The notes below the pieces were generated by a model. The model saw nothing but the letters and a program-made list of their open reading frames with translations. It had not been told where the DNA came from and did not search any database. From the NCBI GenBank assembly GCA_028711925.1, contig JAQTRH010000006.1, positions 1 through 19,216 on the forward strand: a stretch of 19,216 nucleotides of DNA, in the 5' to 3' direction. Source of the DNA: Candidatus Nanoarchaeia archaeon. Its GTDB lineage: Archaea > Nanobdellota > Nanobdellia > Woesearchaeales > CG1-02-33-12. Shown in pieces: positions 7,914 to 14,221 of this stretch. Positions within the stretch are counted from its first letter, which is position 1. Every line of letters begins with the position of its first letter. The position numbers and the translations under genes are program-made.

Positions 7914-7939
7914 ATATAAATCTTTCTGTTTGTAACTAC
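7914..7939 (-). promoter_or_regulatory. Promoter with shared 17-bp element, copy 2
   Basis: Minus strand: GTAGTTACAAACAGAAA (7939-7923), 2 bp, then TTTATAT (7920-7914), about 26 bp before ATG 7891. The 17-mer is identical to 7474-7458 and the element-to-TATA spacing is the same. On the far side, similarity continues loosely through an A/T-rich stretch that ends the upstream gene in each case. Confidence 0.65.
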
Positions 7940-7953
7940 TAAAAAATAAATAA

Positions 7954-8514
7954 TTAGTCTTTATACAAAATTCTCAGCATATCTGACTTTGTTATTACAC
8001 CAATAGGCTTGCCTTCATCAACAACTATGACAATTGGATAATACTTAAGAAGCCCTGAAATAACACTTGAAGAGGCCTTTTCTGAAACAACTGGTGGGCA
8101 TTCATGCATTATTTCCTTTACAGAAAGGTTTTTTATTTTATCAGGACCTTTCTCAGATATTGATTCAAGGACATTATTCTCTGATATCAAACCAATTACA
8201 TTATTTTTCATTATCACAGGATCCTGGGATATCTCGTGCTTTCTCATAAGTTCTATTGCCTTTGTTGTCTTATCATCAAGTGTAACACATATTATCTTTT
8301 TTGTCATTATATCTTTTGCCTTAAGCTCATTTTTATTGCTTAAGTCATAGAGAACATCAAAAATCTTTTTTACTTTTGTGTAGGTTGGATCAATTTTTTT
8401 TGACTCTATCTTTGCAATTAATGATTGGGAGACATCTGCTTTTTTGGCCAGTCCAGACTGTGTTAATCCAAAGCTTTTCCTTATTATTTTTATTTCATCT
8501 AAATCGTAAACCAT
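7954..8514 (-). CDS. XRE-family HTH regulator with two CBS domains
   Basis: Predicted transcriptional regulator of 186 residues. Residues about 6-60 form a Cro/C1-type helix-turn-helix (IRKSFGLTQSGLAKKADVSQSLIAKIE). A CBS pair follows at about 66-120 (KAKDIMTKKIICVTLDDKTTKAIELM) and 126-185 (VKEIMHECPPVVSEKASSSVI and GKPIGVITKSDML). CBS pairs usually bind adenine nucleotides or related ligands, so DNA binding is likely set by energy or cofactor state. This architecture is common in archaea and its targets are mostly unknown. A TATA-like TAATAAATACAG (8534-8545) about 26 bp upstream predicts a leaderless mRNA. It could control the adjacent twin-promoter genes, but nothing here proves that. Confidence 0.9.
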   Translation of the reverse strand: MVYDLDEIKIIRKSFGLTQSGLAKKADVSQSLIAKIESKKIDPTYTKVKKIFDVLYDLSNKNELKAKDIMTKKIICVTLDDKTTKAIELMRKHEISQDPVIMKNNVIGLISENNVLESISEKGPDKIKNLSVKEIMHECPPVVSEKASSSVISGLLKYYPIVIVVDEGKPIGVITKSDMLRILYKD

Positions 8515-8534
8515 AATAAAACAAAAGAGAAGCC

Positions 8535-8546
8535 TGTATTTATTAG
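8535..8546 (-). promoter_or_regulatory. TATA box of the HTH-CBS gene
   Basis: On the minus strand CTAATAAATACA lies about 26 bp before ATG 8514, the spacing expected for a leaderless archaeal transcript. Confidence 0.45.
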
Positions 8547-8580
8547 TTTCTTTTTTTCATAAAATTATATTAAAATATTC

Positions 8581-9438
8581 CTAAATGAATAAGAAAACCC
8601 AGTTGCCAACAAATAGAGTTAGAATGTAAGCTATAAGAAAGCTCGGCACAAAGGGTATGCCTTCTTTTATAAGGATTTTTTTAACAAGCCCTTTTCTTTT
8701 AAATTCAATAAGCTTGTTTATCTGTTTCTTCTCTATTCCAAGGTCTTTGGGCCCTGCAATTCTTTTCTTGTTTACAATCACGTCTTTTGCGATCCAGTCT
8801 CCCTCTGTGAGTTGTTCTGGATTAACGTACTTAAGCATACATGTTTTTTCTATGGATTTTATAAACAATGAAAGGTAAAATATAAGAAAGGTAAATACAG
8901 CCAAAGACACAACCATCATCCTTAAAAAATTTTTATTTATAAAAAACGAAGATGAAAGAATTAAAAGGCAAAGGATTATCACAATTGCTCTTATTCTTGT
9001 TTTTTCTTTTAATCTTATGGTGAAATCCCTGGAAAATTTTTTCCAGTTTTTTATAGCTAATAAAAAGCTCCAGAAAAGCCCGTAAAAAGCCCCAACAATC
9101 ATTATATTTATGAAGAACATAAAGATAAATGGAATTTCTGTGAAGTTTGGGTTAAGGCCAATCAAGGCTCCGAGGCCCATTAAAAGCTTGCTGTCTCCAC
9201 CGCCCCACTGCGCAGAATAAAACATAAGGTTGCCGATTATGAAAAAAACAAAAAATCCTGCAAGACCATAAAAGAAAAAGCTGAAATCAGACAATACAAA
9301 TGAATAAATCAGCCTTGAAAAAAGCCCGAATATTATTAACCCATAGTTAAGCCAGTCAGGAACCTCCCTTGTTTTTATATCTGTAAGGCTTGCAAATATA
9401 AGGCTTATCAGGGCAATTGCATTAAATAAAAAAAGCAT
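8581..9438 (-). CDS. Archaeal type IV prepilin/prearchaellin peptidase (A24)
   Basis: Membrane aspartic protease of 285 residues that cleaves class III signal peptides of pilins or archaellins at the cytoplasmic face. The catalytic aspartates are D20 in LTDIKTREVPDWLNY and D82 in the GxGD motif (WGGGDSKLL). Several hydrophobic segments span the protein: N-terminus, about 33-50, 55-75, 85-130, 150-190 and the last 20 residues. Between the last two segments is a soluble domain of about 60 residues (PEQLTEGDWIAKDV to LVKKILIKEGIPFVPS), also known in larger archaeal A24 enzymes. No pilin or archaellin gene lies in the window. A TATA box on this strand (9461-9473) about 28 bp before the ATG implies a leaderless mRNA. 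Confidence 0.9.
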   Translation of the reverse strand: MLFLFNAIALISLIFASLTDIKTREVPDWLNYGLIIFGLFSRLIYSFVLSDFSFFFYGLAGFFVFFIIGNLMFYSAQWGGGDSKLLMGLGALIGLNPNFTEIPFIFMFFINIMIVGAFYGLFWSFLLAIKNWKKFSRDFTIRLKEKTRIRAIVIILCLLILSSSFFINKNFLRMMVVSLAVFTFLIFYLSLFIKSIEKTCMLKYVNPEQLTEGDWIAKDVIVNKKRIAGPKDLGIEKKQINKLIEFKRKGLVKKILIKEGIPFVPSFLIAYILTLFVGNWVFLFI

Positions 9439-9460
9439 CTTAAATTAAAAAATAGACGGC

Positions 9461-9473
9461 TTATATTTAAAGC
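9461..9473 (-). promoter_or_regulatory. TATA box of the prepilin peptidase gene
   Basis: Minus strand CTTTAAATATAAG, about 28 bp before ATG 9438. It forms a divergent promoter region with the gene starting at 9528. Confidence 0.5.
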
Positions 9474-9496
9474 TTTTTGAAAGCCATGACAAAAAA

Positions 9497-9508
9497 ATAT
9501 ATAAATAC
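9497..9508 (+). promoter_or_regulatory. TATA box of the cis-prenyltransferase-like gene
   Basis: ATATATAAATAC is centred about 26 bp before ATG 9528, predicting a leaderless transcript. No Shine-Dalgarno is seen. Confidence 0.55.
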
Positions 9509-9527
9509 AGATGGGTAATATAATATT

Positions 9528-10247
9528 ATGCTAAATGAAATCAAGGATATTCTGAAAATCAGGAAAAAAAGGGTTATAAGCAATATTCCAAGACATATTG
9601 CCATATCAATAGAAAAAGAGCTAAGATCAACAAAAAACACAAGCCTTGATGAAACCTATAAAAAAAGAAGAAAGATAATAAAAGAGATAATTGAACTGCA
9701 GATAAAGCTGAATATACCCATAATAACCTTTTTCATACTATCAAAAAACTCTAAAAAATCTGAAATATTTTCTTTCTTAATGGATGAGATATCAGGATTT
9801 TTCAGCGAGTTGAAAAATTACAGAAGCATATATAAAAATCAGGTTAAGGTATCTGTAGTTGGAAAATGGTATGACCTGCCTGAAAGGGTAGTGAGCGAAA
9901 TTAAGGAGGTTATAGAATCAACAAAAGACTATGACAGATTTTTTGTAAATTTCTGCGTTAACTATGACGGGCATGAAGAGATAATAGATGCATGCAAGCT
10001 GATAGCAAGGCAGGTTAAATCAGAGAGGCTTGACCCTGAATCAATAAACAGTGAGGTAATAAAAGAAAACCTTTACACTTCATATTTTATATCCCCCAAC
10101 CTTATAATCCAAAATAGTGATGAATTCTCAGGGATATTATTGTGGGACTCAAAAGATTCTGTTATTTTCTTTACCAGAAAACAATGGAACAGTTTCACAA
10201 AAGCTGATTTTATGAAAGCAATAGAAAATTTTCAAAATAAAAATTAA
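9528..10247 (+). CDS. Divergent cis-prenyltransferase (UppS/DHDDS) homologue
   Basis: Homologue of undecaprenyl/dehydrodolichyl diphosphate synthases, 239 residues, a normal length. The fold-wide pattern is clear: IPRHIAI (20-26) for motif I, FFILSKNSKKSEIFSFLMDEI for FSxENWxR, VKVSVVGKWYDLPERV, VNFCVNYDGHEEIIDA for NxxxNYGGRxEI, and PNLIIQNSDEFSGILLW for PDLxIRTxGExRxSNFLLW. Key catalytic positions differ: the motif I Asp of MDGN is Glu (SIEKE) and its Gly-Asn are lost, the Arg of NYGGR is His, and the pyrophosphate-binding Arg of IRTxGE is Gln with the following ArgxxSer altered. Normal enzymes make the polyprenyl carrier for glycosylation. This one may be an inactive partner like NgBR/Nus1, or a much changed enzyme. 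Confidence 0.82.
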   Translation: MLNEIKDILKIRKKRVISNIPRHIAISIEKELRSTKNTSLDETYKKRRKIIKEIIELQIKLNIPIITFFILSKNSKKSEIFSFLMDEISGFFSELKNYRSIYKNQVKVSVVGKWYDLPERVVSEIKEVIESTKDYDRFFVNFCVNYDGHEEIIDACKLIARQVKSERLDPESINSEVIKENLYTSYFISPNLIIQNSDEFSGILLWDSKDSVIFFTRKQWNSFTKADFMKAIENFQNKN

Positions 10248-10254
10248 AAAAAAT

Positions 10255-10401
10255 TTAAGCTTTTCCAAGAATCCTGAAGACCTTTGTTCCGCAGTGAGGG
10301 CATTCTCCTTTTACTGCCTTCATGCCGTTCTTCATAACTACTTCTTTAGGATTTTTTATCTCAACCTGTTTTTTGCATTTCATGCATCTTCCTTCTGCCA
10401 T
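10255..10401 (-). CDS. Small zinc-ribbon protein (DUF5679-like), 48 residues
   Basis: A short gene with a two-knuckle zinc ribbon: C6-x2-C9 (GRCMKCKK) and C35-x2-C38 (ECPHCGTK), with a VEIKNPKEVVMKNGMKAVKG linker between them. The pattern and length match the small archaeal DUF5679-type proteins of unknown function. The start is decided by GGAGG (10411-10415): it abuts an ATG at 10410 but lies 9 nt before ATG 10401, which also gives the family N-terminus MAEGRC. Its stop is 7 nt from the convergent stop at 10247. The leader before the Shine-Dalgarno holds a small palindrome at 10420-10433. Confidence 0.85.
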   Translation of the reverse strand: MAEGRCMKCKKQVEIKNPKEVVMKNGMKAVKGECPHCGTKVFRILGKA

Positions 10402-10456
10402 TTTTTTCATCCTCCAACTATCAAATTTTTGATAATATATATGTTAAATCCTTGTT

Positions 10457-10468
10457 CTATATATAAAT
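10457..10468 (-). promoter_or_regulatory. Probable TATA box of the zinc-ribbon gene
   Basis: Minus strand TTTATATATAG. A start about 26 bp downstream would leave a leader of roughly 35 nt holding the palindrome ATCAAA-TT-TTTGAT (10420-10433) and GGAGG. A second A/T-rich box at 10432-10445 would start transcription inside the Shine-Dalgarno and is less likely. Confidence 0.4.
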
Positions 10469-10511
10469 TTTTGTATTTTTTCAGCTAAAAACAGCAAATT
10501 CATACCATAAA

Positions 10512-10520
10512 CTTTATAAA
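10512..10520 (+). promoter_or_regulatory. TATA box of the L7Ae operon
   Basis: CTTTATAAA. The predicted transcription start is near 10542, giving a leader of about 97 nt before ATG 10639, unusually long in a region where most genes are leaderless or nearly so. Confidence 0.6.
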
Positions 10521-10552
10521 TGGGTTCAATTTCCTTTTAAATATCGATGATT

Positions 10553-10576
10553 AATGATAACCGCTATGCGGTTTGA
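10553..10576 (+). promoter_or_regulatory. Kink-turn-like element in the L7Ae mRNA leader
   Basis: A 6-bp stem AACCGC (10559-10564) / GCGGTT (10568-10573) with loop TAT is extended by a U-U pair (10558, 10574) and tandem sheared G-A/A-G pairs (GA 10556-10557 with GA 10575-10576), with a 3-nt bulge AAT (10553-10555) on the 5' side. This is the box C/D kink-turn signature (ATGATAA as box C, TTGA as box D). The second stem beyond the bulge is weak: one A-U pair, then mismatches. It lies some 10 nt from the predicted mRNA 5' end. L7Ae binds kink-turns, and autoregulation through its leader has been reported in archaea, so self-control is a reasonable inference. Confidence 0.55.
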
Positions 10577-10638
10577 ATGAGGTATGCAGATTCTTGAATT
10601 TGTTATCCTCAAGATATAAATTTAAGGGAGGAGTAAAA

Positions 10639-10986
10639 ATGGCCGAGATATCCAAAGAACTAATAGAAAAAGTTTATGAGGCAATAGAGGTTGCAAAGGC
10701 AACCGGAAAGATAAAAAAAGGAAGCAATGAGGTAACAAAGGCTGCTGAAAAAGGAACAGCAAAGCTTGTTGTGATTGCAAAGAATATAAATCCGCCTGAA
10801 ATAACCATGCATCTTCCTATACTATCCAAAGAAAAGGGAATTCCATGTGTTGAGGTTCCAAGCAAGGAAGAGCTCGGCGCAGCCGCAGGAATTGCTGTTG
10901 GAACAGCAAGCATAGCAATAGTTGACGAGGGAGAGGCAAAAAACACATTAAAAGAAATAACAAAAAAGCTTTCAGAGCAGGCCTAG
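10639..10986 (+). CDS. rpl7ae: Ribosomal protein L7Ae / kink-turn binding protein
   Basis: Archaeal L7Ae, 115 residues. It binds kink-turns in 23S rRNA, box C/D and H/ACA guide RNAs and RNase P RNA. Diagnostic stretches are KIKKGSNEVTKAAEKGTAKLVVIAKN (RNA-contacting), NPPEITMHLPILSKEKGIPCVEVPSKEELG and AAAGIAVGTASIAIVDEG. I choose ATG 10639, preceded by GGGAGGAG (10626-10633) at 5 nt; an in-frame upstream start at 10573 lies inside the structured leader and is rejected. It is first of the operon L7Ae-S28e-L24e-Ndk, continuing into EF-2. The long leader contains a kink-turn-like hairpin and a CCTC (10607-10610) complementary to the Shine-Dalgarno. Confidence 0.96.
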   Translation: MAEISKELIEKVYEAIEVAKATGKIKKGSNEVTKAAEKGTAKLVVIAKNINPPEITMHLPILSKEKGIPCVEVPSKEELGAAAGIAVGTASIAIVDEGEAKNTLKEITKKLSEQA

Positions 10987-10996
10987 GTGATTATAC

Positions 10997-11266
10997 ATGA
11001 GACCCGAAAAGCCACAAACAAAAAAAGAAGAAGCAAAAAAAACAGGAGTTAGTTTTTCATATGCTTTTCCAGCCAAGGTTGAAGAGATAATAGACAGAAC
11101 AGGCACAAGGGGAGAAGCAATTCAAGTCAGATGCAAAGTTCTTGAAGGAAGAGACTCAAACAAGATCCTTAGAAGAAATGTCTCTGGCCCAGTCAGAGTC
11201 GGAGATATACTCATGCTAAGGGAAACAGAGATTGAGGCAAGAAAATTGACTCAGGGCAGGAGATGA
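10997..11266 (+). CDS. rps28e: Ribosomal protein S28e
   Basis: Small-subunit protein eS28, 89 residues. The core YAFPAKVEEIIDRTGTRGEA, then QVRCKVLEGRDSNKILRRN, then VSGPVRVGDILML, ending ETEIEARKL, is typical. The N-terminus carries about 20 extra lysine-rich residues compared with the usual length near 70. The start ATG follows GGTGA (10986-10990) at 6 nt and lies 10 nt after the L7Ae stop. L7Ae-S28e-L24e is a conserved archaeal order. Confidence 0.95.
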   Translation: MRPEKPQTKKEEAKKTGVSFSYAFPAKVEEIIDRTGTRGEAIQVRCKVLEGRDSNKILRRNVSGPVRVGDILMLRETEIEARKLTQGRR

Positions 11267-11271
11267 TTTAA

Positions 11272-11463
11272 ATGGTAAAGTGCAGTTTTTGCAAGGAAAC
11301 AATTGAAAAGGGAACAGGCAAGATATATGTACTTAAGACAGGAAAATTATTGTATTTTTGCTCTTCAAAGTGCGAAAAAAACATGCTTAAGCTAAAAAGA
11401 AAGCCAAGAACCACCAAATGGACAAAAGAGTACGAAGAAGTAAAAAACAGAGGTAAAAAATGA
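11272..11463 (+). CDS. rpl24e: Ribosomal protein L24e
   Basis: Large-subunit zinc-finger protein eL24, 63 residues, the short archaeal form. Zinc ligands are C4-x2-C7 and C30-x3-C34, with GTGKIYVLKTGKLLYFC between and the conserved KRKPRTTKWTKEY tail. It starts 5 nt after rps28e, and its TGA overlaps the ndk start (ATGA at 11460-11463), implying translational coupling. Confidence 0.96.
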   Translation: MVKCSFCKETIEKGTGKIYVLKTGKLLYFCSSKCEKNMLKLKRKPRTTKWTKEYEEVKNRGKK

Positions 11464-11957
11464 TTGAAAGAACACTTGTCTTGATAAAGCCTGATGGTGT
11501 TATGAGGGGGCTTGTAGGAGAAGTAATAAAAAGATTTGAGCAAAGGGGGCTTAAGATAATAGGCCTTAAAATGATTGCAATAGACAAGAATTTTGCCGCA
11601 AAGCATTATACTGAAGACATAGAGAAGAGAAGAGGTAAAACAGTAAGAGATAATCTTCTTGATTATATAACTGAAGGACCTCTGGTTGCAATGGTTGTTG
11701 AAGGCATTGACTCAATTGAGGTTGTAAGGACAATGACAGGAGGAACAGAGCCAAGAACTGCTACTCCAGGAACAATAAGGGGAGACTTTACCCATCATTC
11801 ATTTAAATATGCAGACAATAAGAACATGCCTGTAAAAAATATTATTCATGCTTCATCAAATGCTGAAGATGCAGAAAAAGAGATTATGCTCTGGTTCAGC
11901 ATAGAAGACTTGTATTCTTATAAAAGAACAGATCAAATTTTTCATTATGGAGAGTGA
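11460..11957 (+). CDS. ndk: Nucleoside diphosphate kinase
   Basis: Transfers the gamma phosphate of ATP to nucleoside diphosphates via phosphohistidine. The N-terminal ERTLVLIKPDGVMRGLVGEVI with K10, GPLVAMVVEG, the TGGTEPRTATPGTIRGDF block and the active-site H130 in NIIHASSNAEDAEKEI are all intact. At 165 residues it is slightly longer than the usual 140-155, with an extra charged stretch (TEDIEKRRGKTVRDNLLD) around residues 48-68. Its ATG overlaps the L24e stop. In many archaea infB (aIF2/IF2-type) follows; here EF-2 comes next, 9 nt after the stop. Confidence 0.95.
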   Translation: MIERTLVLIKPDGVMRGLVGEVIKRFEQRGLKIIGLKMIAIDKNFAAKHYTEDIEKRRGKTVRDNLLDYITEGPLVAMVVEGIDSIEVVRTMTGGTEPRTATPGTIRGDFTHHSFKYADNKNMPVKNIIHASSNAEDAEKEIMLWFSIEDLYSYKRTDQIFHYGE

Positions 11958-11966
11958 GGATTGAAA

Positions 11967-14129
11967 ATGGCAGAAAAAATGGTAGACAGGGTTATGAGAA
12001 TTTCAGACAAGCCTGAATTTATAAGAAATATTGCTATAGCAGCTCATATTGACCATGGAAAAACAACTTTGAGCGATAATCTTCTTGCAGGCGCGGGAAT
12101 GATGTCAAAAGAGCTCGCAGGAAAACAATGTGTTCTTGATTTTCACGAAGATGAAAAAGAAAGGGGAATAACAATTGACACAGCTGCTGTATCTATGGTG
12201 CATATTGTTGAAGGCAAGGATTTTCTGATAAATTTGATGGACACCCCGGGTCATGTTGATTTTGGAGGGGATGTCACAAGGGCAATGAGGGCTGTTGACG
12301 GCGTTATTGTTCTCTGTGATGCTGTTGAGGGAGTCATGCCCCAGACAGAAACAGTGCTAAGGCAGGCGCTAAAGGAAAATGTGAAGCCAATTCTTTTTAT
12401 AAATAAGGTTGACAGGTTAATAAAAGAGCTTCAGCTTACTCCTGAAAAAATGCAGGAAAAGTTTGTTAAAATAATAAACCATGTAAACAGGCTTATAAGC
12501 CAGATAGCAGACAAAGAATTCAAGGAAAAATGGAATGTTAATGTAATAGACGGCTCTGTTTGTTTTGGAAGCGCTTTTCATAACTGGGCAATGTCCATGA
12601 ACTATATGAAAAAGAAAGGAATAAGCTTTAAAGATATAATAGATGCTTACGAAAAGGGGGATCCTAAACCCTTAGCTGAGAAGGCTCCATTGCATGAAGT
12701 GCTTCTTGATGCTGTTATAAAGCATCTTCCTAATCCTGTACAGGCACAGGGATACAGAATAAAAAAAATATGGCATGGAGACCTTGAAAGCGAGGATGGA
12801 AAATCTCTTCTTTCATGCAGCTCAAAAGGCCAGTTATTTTTTGTAATCACAAAGATAGTTGTTGACCCGCAGGCAGGAGAGCTTTCTTGCGGAAGATTAT
12901 TTTCAGGAACAATAAATAAAGGAATGGAAGTTTACCTTAATAAAGCAAAGCAAAAACTAAGAATACAGCAGGTTTTCATTTATAACGGGGCAAAGAGGGA
13001 AATAGTCGACAATGCACTGGCTGGAAACATTGTGGGAGTGGCAGGTGTTAAGGCAATGCCTGGCGAGACAATAACATTAGAAGAATCAGAGCCCTTTGAG
13101 CAGATAACCCATATATTTGAGCCGGTTGTCACAAAGGCTATTGAAGCAACAAAAGCATCTGATTTGCCAAAGCTTATTGATGTTTTAAGGAGAGTAAGCA
13201 AGGAAGACCCAACTATTCAGATTGAGATTAATGAGGAAACTGGAGAGCACTTGATGCATGGAATGGGAGAGCTTCACCTTGAGGTTATTGAAAACAGGAT
13301 AAAGACAGAGAAGGGAGTTGATGTTAAGACTTCTCCTCCAATAGTTGTTTACAGGGAAGCCGTTACAAAAACATCAGATGAAGTTGAAGGGAAAAGCCCG
13401 AACAAGCATAACAAGCTTTACTTCAAGGTTGAACCTCTGGAAAAGGATATCTATGAAGCAATAAGGACAAAACAAATTTCTGAAGGCAGGATAAAGAAAA
13501 AAGACCAGGAATTATGGGCAAAGCTTGAAGAGCTTGGAATGGAATCAAAGGTTTCAAGAAAGGTAAAAAATATCTTTAAAGGAAATATGTTTATTGATGC
13601 CACTCGTGGAATCGTTCACATAGGTGAGATAATAGAGATGGTATTTGACATGTTTGAGGATGTTATGTCTGCTGGACCTCTAGCAAGAGAGCCATGCGTA
13701 GGAATTAAGGTAATGCTGATGGATGTTAAGCTGCATGAGGATGCTATTCATCGCGGCCCTGCACAGCTTTATCCTGCTGTTAGAGAGGGTATAAGGGGCG
13801 CTATAATGACTGCAAAGCCAGTTATATATGAGCCTCTGCAAATATTACAGTTTGATTCTCCTGCAGAGTATATGGGAGAGATTTCAAAGCTTATCTCTAA
13901 TAAGAGAGGCCAGCTTCTTGATATGAAACAGGAAGGAGAGCTCATATCTGTTAAGGGAAAGCTTCCTGTTGGAGAGATGTTTGGAATGACATCTGACTTG
14001 AGGTCTGCAACAGGAGGAAGGGGAAACCACTTTTTGGTTGACCAAGGATTTGAAAAGCTTCCTAATGAGCTGCAGGAAAAAATAATCAGGCAGATAAGGC
14101 AGAGGAAGGGCCTTAAGATAGAAGAATAA
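11967..14129 (+). CDS. fusA: Translation elongation factor 2
   Basis: aEF-2, a GTPase of 720 residues driving ribosomal translocation. G-domain motifs are AAHIDHGKTT (25-34), GITIDTAAVSM, DTPGHVDFGGDV and INKVDR. Domain IV keeps the diphthamide histidine in KLHEDAIHRGPAQLYPAVREG, and the C-terminus has DLRSATGGRGNHF. I choose ATG 11967 because GAGGA (11956-11960) lies 6 nt upstream; a TTG at 11961 would directly abut the Shine-Dalgarno. It is co-transcribed with ndk upstream, a junction different from the standard str operon. Confidence 0.97.
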   Translation: MAEKMVDRVMRISDKPEFIRNIAIAAHIDHGKTTLSDNLLAGAGMMSKELAGKQCVLDFHEDEKERGITIDTAAVSMVHIVEGKDFLINLMDTPGHVDFGGDVTRAMRAVDGVIVLCDAVEGVMPQTETVLRQALKENVKPILFINKVDRLIKELQLTPEKMQEKFVKIINHVNRLISQIADKEFKEKWNVNVIDGSVCFGSAFHNWAMSMNYMKKKGISFKDIIDAYEKGDPKPLAEKAPLHEVLLDAVIKHLPNPVQAQGYRIKKIWHGDLESEDGKSLLSCSSKGQLFFVITKIVVDPQAGELSCGRLFSGTINKGMEVYLNKAKQKLRIQQVFIYNGAKREIVDNALAGNIVGVAGVKAMPGETITLEESEPFEQITHIFEPVVTKAIEATKASDLPKLIDVLRRVSKEDPTIQIEINEETGEHLMHGMGELHLEVIENRIKTEKGVDVKTSPPIVVYREAVTKTSDEVEGKSPNKHNKLYFKVEPLEKDIYEAIRTKQISEGRIKKKDQELWAKLEELGMESKVSRKVKNIFKGNMFIDATRGIVHIGEIIEMVFDMFEDVMSAGPLAREPCVGIKVMLMDVKLHEDAIHRGPAQLYPAVREGIRGAIMTAKPVIYEPLQILQFDSPAEYMGEISKLISNKRGQLLDMKQEGELISVKGKLPVGEMFGMTSDLRSATGGRGNHFLVDQGFEKLPNELQEKIIRQIRQRKGLKIEE

Positions 14130-14158
14130 GGTTTTTATTATAGAAACCTTTATATATT
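14128..14158 (+). promoter_or_regulatory. tuf promoter with overlapping inverted repeat
   Basis: TATA box CTTTATATATT (14148-14158) is predicted to start transcription near 14178, leaving a leader of about 40 nt. Just upstream and partly overlapping is an inverted repeat AAGGTTT (14128-14134) / AAACCTT (14144-14150) that begins inside the fusA stop codon. It could be a weak hairpin at the fusA 3' end or an operator for tuf; the sequence cannot tell. Confidence 0.5.
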
Positions 14159-14221
14159 AATTAAAAACCACCACTTTAAGGGGAGTTTTTAAAATTAAAA
14201 TAAAATTTAGGAGGGATTATT

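Noticed and set aside
10294..10488. Plus-strand 64-codon frame after the cis-prenyltransferase-like gene
   Set aside because: It is antisense to the zinc-ribbon gene at 10255-10401, which has clear cysteine knuckles and a Shine-Dalgarno.
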